Source of the DNA: Diospyros lotus
Lineage: Eukaryota; Streptophyta; Magnoliopsida; Ericales; Ebenaceae
Length of the DNA: 64,000 nt
Direction: 5' to 3'
NCBI RefSeq assembly: GCF_014633365.1
Contig: NC_068349.1
Span: 31,944,753-32,008,752 of the forward strand
Of this stretch, positions 51,101 through 59,069 are shown one piece after another. The notes below the pieces were generated by a model. That model ran no database searches. It was not told the DNA's origin and worked only from the letters and a program-made list of their open reading frames with translations. The translations under genes were made by a program, and so were the position numbers. Position 1 is the stretch's first letter. Each line of letters begins with the position of its first letter.

Positions 51101-54100
51101 AACAGTCATCATCATTGAGTATTACATCTGATAGTTTGTGGTTTGACATCCTAGAATTTGCAAAAATCAAATACCAGGTACTCCATAAGATTGAACAAAT
51201 TCACTGCTTTACCCCTGAATTTGACCTTTGATGATCTTGAGTTTTAGCTTGTGATGGGACTTTCATTCTCTCTTGTTCAGTTTGAGTTGCCAGAGGACGC
51301 AAGATCACGGGTGAAGAAAATGTCTGTCATACGGAATCTTTGTCAAAAGGTAGTTTTTGATTCATCTCTCTCTAATTTGTTTTTGACTTGGAAACCCTCT
51401 TGTGCCCCATCTCTAGGTATTTTTTTCTTTTGTTTTTTTTACCTTTTCCTGGGTGCAGGTCTCAGTTCGTAATGATATGAAAAACTTTTATGTATTTCTA
51501 TATTCTTTCCATTTGATGCTCGGTGTGTTTTTCCCCAATTATGTTCCCTATTCTCTGAACTGTTGTTCATGCCATAAATTTGTAGTTTCATAATCCTTCC
51601 CTCGGATTTCATAATCCTTCCCTCAGATTTCATAATGTTTTAGTTTCATACTATTTATCATCTCTATGATGTAGTATGCCTTACCACTCATGATAAAAAA
51701 AACGAAAAAGAAAAAACATAAAATTCCTTATGCTTTAAGAGTTTGGCTGTTCAGGAATGGCTGTGAAACTGTATCAAGAAAATTCTGTTGGTTATTCTGG
51801 AATGAAATAGGAAATCACATTAAAAAAAAAAAAAAAAAGCAACTCATCAGTAGCTTGAGTGTTTTAATATACAGGAATTTCCTTAAGCATTTGAAGGGAA
51901 TGTTGCTTGCTAAATGTAAATTATTGCATTGGGAAATCTGTCTACCACTTATATGAGTGTCTTTTGCTAAAAGTTGAAACTCATTGCTTGTTTTTATTCC
52001 AAAAGATTGTCATTTGTCCTGAATTTTAGTTCAATCAGTCTAGTGAGTGGATGCACTGAATGTGACATATTGTCTCGGTAGCAATAAAAAGGTTGCTTGC
52101 TCCTTTGTGATTGGAAAGCTTACGGATCCAAGTTGTGGAAATAGCCTCTTTGCCCCGGGAGGAAGGGGGGATGTGGAAGCGGAATAATGCAGTTGTAGTC
52201 ATGTGACATGAGACTGGGTTCAGAGAGTTTCTACCTACTGCACCATATTGGGGCTGGGGTTGGAGCTGGGTCTTATCTCCTTCATTGTGAACCTTAGCAG
52301 ATAGGGGTCTCAAATGTTCTCATCCATGGAGGATTGTTAGTTTGTTCACTTCCCCCCACACCTCCCCCTTTATCCTGGCGAAAACAAAGTGGATACATGT
52401 TAGTGAAACCTCAGTATGGCAATATGCATTTTGATAGCTCTTTTATTTAGGAATTGCACCATCTCTAATGCTTTTATTAGATCCAAATGACCATGGGAAA
52501 CCCATCATAAGGTATGTCCCCTAAGCCCCAAGGACAGCTGTAGATGGTTTATTTAGTTACCTAGGAGGCTAATGTATAAAATTTTTATTGGGTATGTAGT
52601 AACTTCAGGTTCAAGTAAGTTTAAGGTTGCTGCTACAAGTTTGTGAACTGTGGTTCAATTTGTAATAAGCTATCTATTAGCTTCTTTGTAGCAGTCTTGT
52701 TTGGGCTGATGGTTGTTTGGATTTTGCTATGATTTACATGATGTTTGCGTTTCGCCTCCTTGACAGGTTGGCATTACCATTGCAGCTCGCAAATATGAAC
52801 TTGATGTTGCAGCTCCATTCCAAACATCAGATATTTTAAATGTCCAACCCGTAGTCAAGCATTCTATTCCAGTATCTTCAGAAGCTAAGGATCTTGTGGA
52901 AACAGGAAAAATTCAGTTGGCTGAGGTGTGAACTGTTCTTTCTGATCATAAATCTGATATAAGCAGGAATATTTAAAAAAACTGTTAAAAGATTAGGAAA
53001 TTAATTATTTTAATGAAAATTGAGTGGTTACCTGCAGAAGAATTTGAAACAAATTCCATATTTGATATGGACTGGAGATGAAGCAATGTCTATGCTAGGG
53101 ACTAGAAAAAGTCCTACATTTGTTAAATTCTTATACAGAATTATATTCAACAAATCTATATTACTACTTTTATGATATAGTTAAGAAACTATATTATAAT
53201 CACAAGGCAATAATAGCAGTATTGCCCTTGCACCCCCCCCCACACCCCCCCGGCACGCGCGCATGGGGTTGACCATAATTTCTTCAAGCAAATGCTTATA
53301 GGGAACTTGTAACTGCAAAAGTTTTTTATTTCCCTCATCTAGTAGCTGGACATCTGGTCATTTATTCCTTTGTCACTCCCATTTCAGGGAATGCTCAGTG
53401 AGGCCTATGCATTATTTTCTGAAGCATTCACAATACTTCAGCAGGTATGGTTTCCGGTTCTTTCTTCCATTTATTTTTTTATTGATATGTGGCCTAATAA
53501 CAATTTCTGATGAATAGGTGACTGGTCCAATGCATCGGGAGGTTGCTAACTGTTGTCGGTAATCATCCTCAACTAAACTTATTGGTGCCCAATGTTTTTA
53601 GTTTTTATCTTATTACTTAAAATTTTTCACAAAATAGCAACACTGCTGCTTTTGCTTGGCATTTTGTAGCTGATTGATATCACTTGGGCTTTGTTTAACC
53701 TCTTTTGTTAAACAAAAAGTCAAGTTAGCAGTCAGAAATTATACAAGTCTTATTTCTATTTGGTTGGTTGTTATCAAGTGTACAGCTTACAACACCAGTA
53801 TAGTAGATGTTACCTTTTTGTACAACAATAGTGTGAGATTATTAGGAAAGTTCTTGGTGCATTGTTTGTTTTGACTCTGCAGACATGTTACTGTGGAAAA
53901 CAATTATCTGTGAATTGATTACTGATTTTTTGAAACTGAAATCATTTACTTGTTATAGTAACTTTGAAATTGAAGTTGCTCCAAGTATTCCTGCTCATAT
54001 TAACTGATCTAATGATTTTCTTTATTAGATACCTTGCCATGGTTCTGTATCATGCTGGAGATATGGCTGGAGCAATAATGCAGCAGCATAAGGAACTTAT

Positions 54101-57100
54101 TATAAATGAGCGCTGCCTTGGCCTGGACCATCCCGATACTGCTCACAGGCATCAATTCTTTGGCTTCATATCATTTATTGTGTTTTAGTGTTAAAGCTCT
54201 CTATGGACATCACAGCAACAATAAAGTTTTCCTTTGTGTTTAAATATCTAACCATCATTGTGGTTATTACTACAAATTAACAAAGATTTTAAACCTTTTA
54301 ATTTTAGTTACAAAAATTATTGATATTATACTTGTTAAAAATACTAAAAATTTAAAAGTTATATTTCCTTCTGGGTTCTGATATCTCACAGATTATGTAA
54401 GAATAAAAATGTTCTTGATAGCTATCCATGGCTCACTTGATCTGTTGCCCAGTGCAGCTATGGCAATATGGCTCTTTTCTACCATGGTCTTAACCAGACT
54501 GAACTTGCACTTCGCCACATGTCCCGGGCATTACTCCTCCTTGGTTTGTCATCTGGACCTGATCACCCTGATGTGGCTGCAACTTTTATAAATGTTGCAA
54601 TGATGTACCAAGATATTGGGAAGATGAATACCGCTCTTAGGTATTTGCAAGAAGCATTAAAAAAGAATGAGAGGCTCCTAGGTGAAGAACATATTCAGAC
54701 TGCTGTATGCTATCATGCTTTGGCCATCGCTTTCAACTGCATGGGCGCTTTCAAACTCTCTCACCAGGCATGTATCTTAGTATTATTTTTTCCACCTAAT
54801 TCATGGATGTTGATGGAAATTTGTGCCTTTATGGTACTCAAATAAACCGTCACTATGACAGCATGAAAAGAAGACATATGACATACTTGTTAGACAACTT
54901 GGAGAGGATGATTCTCGAACACGTGATTCCCAGAACTGGATGAATACATTTAAGATTCGTGAATTGCAGGTAACTATAAGATGTTGAGCATCTTTTATTC
55001 ACCAAATTCTTTTAAGCATAGCTTTACTTTTTCTTAATATCAATCCTGTGCTGACAGATGAATGCACAAAAGCAGAAAGGTCAAGCTCTAAATGCATCTT
55101 CTGCTCAAAAGGCTATTGATCTCCTCAAGGTATATTCTGAATGTTTACTCATTTTGTCCCTTTTATTGTCCTTAGTGTGGAAAATCTTACTGTAAGATGG
55201 GTGGTTGGGAACATCAAATATGTTGAAAAGACAGGCCCTGGATCTTGCTGAGTGGTGGTAATATATCCAAGCAGAAACATTGAAGCTGAGATGTTTTTTT
55301 TCATCATGATTATTTTAAAATCCCCTGGATGACCTTTATCTTCTGTCTATTTTTCCCTGAATCTAGGCTATATTTTAGATAAAAAAAAAAACTGTTCTTA
55401 GGAGAAAATTAAGGGTGTAGAATGATAAGTCAATATTCACCCTGTTTGGATTTTAGCATTATTATTGGCTGGCTTAGTTTTAACCAGGAGGTTTAGGCTC
55501 CCTCCATTATTTTCTTGGGCATGCATCCCTACGGGGAAGAGACACCTTTACTATGAGTATCATATGAGACACCTATGTTGTATGGCAACACTCATGGGAC
55601 AGTTAGAAATCCATATTAGACACTAGTCAAAATGTTATCTTTTACTTTAATCCTTTAACGAAGGGATGACTGTATGGGCACATGATCGACACTTGTGCAT
55701 GCCAAAGATCTTGTATGCGCCCATGAGTTAATTAGAACCAGATTATAAGTTAAAAATAAATTATGAAATAGAGAATTTAGTTTTACATTTATTTGTCCTC
55801 TATTCCATGAGCTTTTTAATTTTGAGGATCTTGAATTTCAGAACTCTATAATAATTATTTTCTAGAAAATGTACTTTAGACTTTGTAATCACATTTATTT
55901 CCTAGTGTGATTAAAACTTATATGACTATTGTCGTTTGCTGTGTGTAGAATGTGAGGTTTTATACAATATTTTTTATTTGACATGTATTTGTTATGTCAT
56001 GTCCTAATTTTGTTGGAAATTGTCACAGCGGCTTATTCTAAGGTGTCTTCCTTTCCCTTGCTGCTGCTTTCATAGATTGCACTTTAACTTCTCATGTGTA
56101 GCCAACATAGTGTTTGGAAAAAAAAAAAAAAAAATCATACCCAAATGTAGTGTTAGCATATCTGTCTAACATCTGTTGTGTGTTAGCTATGGATGTCACG
56201 TGGGCCTTCATTTTGACATGACCAAGTAGTTAGGATTAACTATATAATGACTGGGCCTAGATTTAAGGGTTCTTTTGGGTGATATGAAGCTCATATTCAA
56301 ATACTATGCCTTTCCCCGACCTTTTTTTGGGTCTAATTGCTTTGGATAGTTAGTGATATTGGAGAAATTGGGCCTTGTCAACACACGATTATTCAAATAA
56401 ATAAAGACAAGACTTAGTGGGGATATGTCAGCGAATAATATCTTTTTCATGTAGGCACAGGAATATAGTTATCTTTAAAGATAAAAACTAAGAAATTGTT
56501 TTCCGTATGTACTAGCCTTTTGGAAAATAATTGAACAAACGGTCCTGGTAGGTATCTACGCAAAAAAGTCCAGTTTAGGAACAAATTTAAAGTTGTATTA
56601 CAAGTTCAAATAGATTTATTTGTAAATATCATTTGCCATAGAGTTATTCTCTTGACACGTGCAGTAATTCCTTCGTGTCTTTCCAATGAACAGTTAGTTG
56701 TTCTGCTAACTCGTCATCCTGAATCACCGAGGGGGGGGTATTATGTATCCCATTGAACCGGGTCGTCCACTTCACAAGGATTTAGATAAAATACTATACA
56801 TTGAAATGCTTTTGACCATTTCTTCTGGATTCCTGTCAGTCGTCATCTCGTCTTAATTCTTGTCCTTAAATTTTCAATTATTTCATTTGAAGTTGGATGA
56901 TCTGAAGGTGAATTTTTGTTGACAGGCACATCCGGACATAATCCATGCACTGTCTACTACTGGAGGACCCGGAAGTTCAGGTGCCGCCAGTGCAAACAAA
57001 TTCAATGCAGCAATTCTTGGAGAGGCTCTTCCCCGAGGTAGGGGAGTTGATGAAAGAGCAGCCAGAGCTGCAGCAGAGGCGAGAAAGAAGGCTGCAGCAA

Positions 57101-57390
57101 GGGGCCTCTTAATCCGCCCTCACGGAGTTCCTGTGCCGGCCTTCCCCCCACTCACTCAGCTCCTAAACATAATCAACTCGGGGATGACACCAGATGCTGC
57201 CACCAACAATCCAGAAGCTGCTGTTGAAGAGAAGAAAGAAGCAGCTAACGGTCTTCCTTCAAGCGGACCAGAGGATGAATCCTCCTCCACTAAAAAGCAT
57301 CAAGATCCGGCCCCCGTCGGATTGGGCACAGGCTTGTCTGCATTGGATGCCAAGAAGCAGAAAACGAAGACCAAAGTCGCTGCAGCTTGA
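21136..57390 (+). CDS. FMT: Clustered-mitochondria protein FRIENDLY (CLU family), 28 coding exons
   Basis: This encodes a cytosolic CLU-family protein; Arabidopsis FRIENDLY is required for normal mitochondrial spacing and is linked to mitochondrial quality control. Exons: 21136-21355, 24572-24633, 24936-25125, 25367-25507, 25636-25792, 25928-26121, 26232-26333, 26808-26943, 27032-27160, 28321-28717, 29282-29386, 32389-32507, 33539-33647, 33750-33887, 37784-37918, 38016-38186, 38378-38464, 50551-50685, 51022-51177, 51281-51349, 52767-52925, 53388-53444, 53518-53558, 54029-54148, 54458-54767, 54862-54969, 55058-55129, 56926-57390. Phases agree at every junction and total 4284 nt (1427 residues plus stop), close to the roughly 1400 of the family. 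The start was chosen because MAGKSNK opens plant orthologues. Three introns begin with GC. Intron 17 spans 12 kb of nested transposons. No disruption of the frame was seen. Confidence 0.95.
23718..23865 (+). mobile_element. Au-like SINE in FRIENDLY intron 1
   Basis: The phrase CATGGGTTTGAGTTGTAGAA is a box-B-like core, followed by CTCTTTGC, GGTAAGGTTGCATAC and GGGAGCCTCATGCACTAGGG, ending in a T-run. This layout matches plant Au SINEs. The 5' box A part is poorly preserved. Confidence 0.65.
24572..25507 (+). CDS. FMT: FRIENDLY exons 2-4, CLU N-terminal domain
   Basis: This covers residues about 74-204. It contains [28 protein letters not shown] and [17 protein letters not shown], which make up the ubiquitin-like CLU N-terminal domain. 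A linker with [19 protein letters not shown] and a Ser/Leu-rich stretch follows. All three exons have GT donors. Confidence 0.94.
25636..28717 (+). CDS. FMT: FRIENDLY exons 5-10, Clu domain
   Basis: This covers residues about 205-611. It includes [20 protein letters not shown], the Clu domain proper from about residue 320 ([47 protein letters not shown]) and [20 protein letters not shown]. The large exon 10 also encodes a poorly conserved Ser/Asn/Glu insert. Intron 9 (27161-28320) holds a SINE fragment. Confidence 0.94.
27302..27390 (+). mobile_element. Au-like SINE 3' fragment in FRIENDLY intron 9
   Basis: CTGAGTAAGGGTAAGGCTGC, then GACCTTCCCTAGAGCC and ACTGGGCCCACCTTT, correspond to the 3' half of an Au SINE. 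The tRNA-related head is absent. Confidence 0.6.
29282..38464 (+). CDS. FMT: FRIENDLY exons 11-17, end of Clu domain and linker
   Basis: This covers residues about 612-864. It includes [38 protein letters not shown], an acidic low-complexity linker (exons 14-15), and [19 protein letters not shown], which begins the central eIF3-p135-like CLU region. Exon 15 ends at 37918 with a GC donor (AG|GCAAGT). A GT donor nearby would break the frame. Intron 11 (3.0 kb) and intron 14 (3.9 kb) carry repeats. Confidence 0.93.
30759..30796. repeat. (GA)n microsatellite
   Basis: About 19 GA units lie in FRIENDLY intron 11. Confidence 0.95.
34858..35020 (-). mobile_element. Au-like SINE in FRIENDLY intron 14
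   Basis: On the minus strand it reads GGTCATGGGTACAAGTTTTG, followed by GCAAAGCAAG and GGAGCCTCATGCATCAAGGA, the Au SINE order. It is antisense to the gene. Confidence 0.65.
35191..35325 (-). mobile_element. Second Au-like SINE in FRIENDLY intron 14
   Basis: On the minus strand it ends AAAGCAAGGAGCCTCGTGCA, after a diverged body with CATAGGTTCATG as a box B remnant. It is about 170 bp from the preceding copy and in the same orientation. Confidence 0.55.
36127..36188. repeat. Compound (CT)n(TA)n(TG)n microsatellite
   Basis: Three dinucleotide tracts lie back to back in FRIENDLY intron 14: CT to about 36152, TA/AT to about 36170, then GT to about 36188. It is probably polymorphic. Confidence 0.95.
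38640..38904 (-). repeat. Gypsy 3' LTR
   Basis: It starts TGATAGATTTCACC and ends ATTTGTCA on the plus strand, 265 bp. It matches the other LTR closely until TTGTTCTCC, where the other copy has about 24 extra bases. The expected purine tract is not obvious beside it (38905 onward), so the inner boundary is less certain than the outer one. Confidence 0.82.
39279..39713 (-). pseudogene. Gypsy integrase C-terminus and chromodomain
   Basis: The tail runs from the [20 protein letters not shown] region through [15 protein letters not shown] to a chromodomain-like [19 protein letters not shown]. This identifies the element as a chromovirus. Chromodomains can guide integration to histone-marked chromatin. 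A 3' non-coding stretch of about 375 bp follows, up to the LTR. Confidence 0.85.
39975..40560 (-). pseudogene. Gypsy integrase, catalytic Asp lost
   Basis: A zinc-binding N-terminus ([20 protein letters not shown]) lies at about 40480-40560, and the DDE core at 39975-40436. The first Asp ([11 protein letters not shown]) and the Glu ([16 protein letters not shown]) are present. The second Asp, normally in VSDRD, reads VSNRD, which should abolish strand transfer. A stop separates the zinc domain from the core. Confidence 0.87.
41037..41298 (-). repeat. Copia 3' LTR
   Basis: TGTAAAGAAGG to CTCTCCAACA, 262 bp, followed on the plus strand by TTCCCCCTCAAAG, the complement of the polypurine tract. 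Confidence 0.92.
41280..41918 (-). pseudogene. Copia RNase H, broken
   Basis: The pieces 41721-41918 and 41280-41717 have [49 protein letters not shown] and [12 protein letters not shown], in the copia RNase H order. A single stop at about 41718-41720 separates them. The frame runs through the polypurine tract into the LTR. Confidence 0.87.
41919..42695 (-). pseudogene. Copia reverse transcriptase, broken
   Basis: The piece 42342-42695 carries [18 protein letters not shown] and [16 protein letters not shown]. The piece 41919-42314 starts at the catalytic [12 protein letters not shown] stop or shift separates them at about 42315-42340. The order is that of copia pol, after integrase. Confidence 0.88.
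43153..44242 (-). pseudogene. Copia GAG-pre-integrase and integrase, poly-G insertion
   Basis: The piece 43928-44242 has the zinc region [14 protein letters not shown] and [14 protein letters not shown]. The piece 43153-43803 has the integrase core with [18 protein letters not shown], which supplies the catalytic Glu. Where the second Asp motif (DNGGEF-like) should stand, a run of 21 G (C on the plus strand, 43691-43711) replaces coding sequence. The stretch between 43803 and 43928 contains stops. Confidence 0.86.
44285..45009 (-). pseudogene. Copia zinc knuckle and protease
   Basis: A knuckle of the form C-x2-C-x4-H-x4-C ([14 protein letters not shown]) lies near 44860-44910, after a Gly-rich basic tract encoded by G-runs. 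The protease follows at 44285-44749, with [19 protein letters not shown], the DSG intact. The frame is broken between the two. Confidence 0.85.
45118..45732 (-). pseudogene. Copia gag, broken
   Basis: Starts [17 protein letters not shown] with [17 protein letters not shown], typical of copia gag (UBN2-type) proteins. The second piece, 45118-45384, carries [20 protein letters not shown] and [20 protein letters not shown]. The frame is lost near 45390-45490. Confidence 0.87.
45760..46021 (-). repeat. Copia 5' LTR
   Basis: 262 bp with the same termini as the 3' LTR, about 6 per cent different by eye. The minus-strand primer site is immediately adjacent, with no spacer. Confidence 0.92.
46774..47235 (-). 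pseudogene. Gypsy reverse transcriptase, frameshifted
   Basis: It contains [32 protein letters not shown] and [20 protein letters not shown], the successive fingers and palm motifs. The frame shifts just before the catalytic DD box, ending FILAFLMTY. The expected R in the VDYRALN motif is W. Confidence 0.86.
47570..47932 (-). pseudogene. Gypsy aspartic protease, catalytic motif altered
   Basis: The segment [13 protein letters not shown] occupies the place of the usual LIDSGATHNFIS, so the DSG catalytic triad residues are DCE here. Flanking residues still follow the family ([16 protein letters not shown] before, a hydrophobic [13 protein letters not shown] after). Confidence 0.82.
47793..48859 (-). 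pseudogene. Gypsy gag with zinc knuckle, broken
   Basis: Pieces 48500-48859 and 48103-48477 carry retrotransposon-gag phrases ([38 protein letters not shown]). They are separated by a frame break near 48490. A CCHC-type knuckle, [14 protein letters not shown], lies near 48010-48040. It would have formed the virus-like particle. Confidence 0.85.
48941..48952 (-). other. tRNA-iMet primer-binding site of gypsy
   Basis: TGGTATCAGAGC on the minus strand, 4 bp inside the 5' LTR, is complementary to the 3' end of initiator tRNA-Met. Confidence 0.88.
48957..49245 (-). repeat. Gypsy 5' LTR
   Basis: It starts TGATAGATTTCACC and ends GGCTTATCA, so the termini TGATA/TATCA are inverted. Its length is 289 bp. 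It contains AATAAGTAAAAATAAT, a word that also occurs in the host flank just beyond the TSD. Confidence 0.85.
49251..50550 (+). other. Host remainder of FRIENDLY intron 17
   Basis: This is the sequence after the gypsy TSD up to exon 18. A pyrimidine-rich stretch at about 49300-49530, followed by a short Glu-rich frame, looks like a plant 5' leader but has no recognisable protein. A run of ten G lies at about 50053-50062. No gene is supported. Confidence 0.5.
50551..52925 (+). CDS. FMT: FRIENDLY exons 18-21, central CLU region
   Basis: This covers residues about 865-1037, resuming after the 12.1 kb intron with [20 protein letters not shown]. It carries a basic stretch rich in Lys and Arg in exon 19, followed by [16 protein letters not shown] and [20 protein letters not shown]. 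Phase is 0 on both sides of the transposon-filled intron, so the insertion does not alter the protein if the intron is spliced. Confidence 0.93.
52090..52160 (+). mobile_element. Au-like SINE 5' fragment in FRIENDLY intron 20
   Basis: GGTTGCTTGCTCCTTTGTGA, then GCTTACGGATCCAAGTTGTG and GAAATAGCCTCTTTGC, match the tRNA-related head and centre of an Au SINE. The 3' half has been replaced by unrelated G-rich sequence. Confidence 0.55.
53388..54969 (+). CDS. FMT: FRIENDLY exons 22-26, tetratricopeptide repeats
   Basis: This covers residues about 1038-1249. It encodes kinesin-light-chain-like TPR units, for example [47 protein letters not shown] and [17 protein letters not shown], each with the spacing D-H-P-D-T/V or E-H-I-Q-T. 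TPRs in CLU proteins mediate protein or ribonucleoprotein contacts. The introns after exon 24 (54149-54457) and exon 25 (54768-54861) both start with GC; using any nearby GT gives a stop. Confidence 0.94.
55058..57390 (+). CDS. FMT: FRIENDLY exons 27-28, C-terminal tail
   Basis: This covers residues about 1250-1427 and the TGA stop. Exon 27 is Gln/Lys/Ala-rich. Exon 28 starts AHPDIIHAL and includes [20 protein letters not shown], a basic alanine-rich helix, then [18 protein letters not shown], and ends with a Lys-rich tail ([13 protein letters not shown]). Intron 27 is 1.8 kb. Confidence 0.94.
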
Positions 57391-59069
57391 TTGGTGGAAT
57401 TGCAGAATGGGTTCCCTCCCAAGGTGAAGGGGTAAGATAAACCAACCAACCTTTCCAACTGGTTTGAGCGGGAGGTTCTCGGAAGATTTGATGAGGAGAC
57501 ATATGCTTTGGTAGTGATATAAAAATTGTGTTATGTTTTTAAAATAATTGAACTGTGAGATCGAAATATATTTGGACCAGAAAGTGGCTGGTCAAATTTT
57601 TGATGGCAAAGAGAGCTTCGTATTTTTACTCAGGTAGGAAGAAGAAGCTTACAAATAATAATAATCAAAATGGCAAAAATGTAATTTTAATTTTGTAGCT
57701 GTGCCGTGCCGTGCCGTGCCGTTATCAACCCTTAGGGTCATTTTTATCTGTAGAAACAGTTAATTCATCCGGAAAGGAACCTTTCTACATATGTTGCCCT
57801 TTTCGTCTTTATATTCAGTTTTCCTGTCTGTTCTTTGCCATTTCATCTTTTATTCTTTAATACGTCCACCTATAATTGTGTCCTACTAACATGGTTATTG
57901 TCATCCTGTTTCCTCATTGGCGAAATAAATTCATCAAATATCTATTCGCACGATTTAAATAAAAGAATTTACACATACAGTTTCTCTTAAAATCTGGGAT
58001 TATTTAGCTGTTAGTTTAGGATTGTAAAACGTTGATTTTGCATTTGGTTAGGTTTGGACGTCAACTGGCTAATAACCAGAAACTAGCTTTAGCCTTCAGC
58101 TTGAGCCTAGGTTTATATACACAATAATGCACTCACTAGAATTAGAGCTTTGCACTCGTCCGCTTACCTGAATCCATTCAAAAGTTTTTTTTTTTAGGTC
58201 CATATCCATTCTGTTGGATAAAAAGTTTAAAATCATTACCTGTCCCGCGCATATCTGATTTCTTAGATACCAGTAGGGTTGGGTAAATATTACAAATCCC
58301 ACCCAGATGGCGAAGGTAGTATAATGACGACCACTACCTAAAACTTCGTATCAAAGCTTCTCTTCTTTGCTTGGAGTAGGCCAAGAACTATTGGTCCATC
58401 GAGTCCAATGAATGAGCAAAGATTATGAAGCAATTAAGGGAATTTATTAATATATATATATATGTATATATGATTGAACATTAGGTTTTATCAACATACT
58501 GAGCTTAGAAAATTGAGGGAAATCTTTAACCAGAACATAGGTATAATGGTCATGCGTGGGACACGGCCATGCATAGACACTACTCGATGTTAGAATTAAT
58601 ACAGCCCCGCCATTTCTTAGGACTTGCATCCGGACATAGACACACATAAAACCTTTGGGGATGGAGATAATTGTAGCTTTACATTGCTGTGTGGAAGATT
58701 CCCGGATATTGATTCTCTCCAGATTCCCAAAAAGGCAGCTTCATGATCACTTAAGGCGTATAATTTCTAAAATAAAATTAGGGCAGAGCAAGATGATTAT
58801 AGTTTAAAGAATACTTTGGATAACATAACACATGTATATTATATGTACATCACTAATGCCCCTACTAATTTGGTCGTCCACACTCAATTGATAAAATGTC
58901 CTTCATATAGGAGTTAAAAGAGATATTACAGACCTCATTAAGAAAGGTCAAATCTGAACCTACGTACTCGTACAAAATTGCCTAGCCAAGGAATAGGTGG
59001 TTTCCCAACAAATAATTTTTTTCTTCTCACCTGGTTAAGGATGGCTTTAAATGGTGGGAGGCATTTACC
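57391..59069. other. Convergent intergenic region
   Basis: It contains the FRIENDLY 3' untranslated region (end not located) and the downstream region of the DnaJ gene. A (GTGCC)4 tract lies at 57701-57720. A (TA)n-rich stretch lies at 58450-58470. No further gene is supported. Confidence 0.55.
57701..57720. repeat. (GTGCC)4 pentanucleotide repeat
   Basis: Four exact tandem GTGCC units lie about 310 bp after the FRIENDLY stop, perhaps within its 3' untranslated region. Confidence 0.9.
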
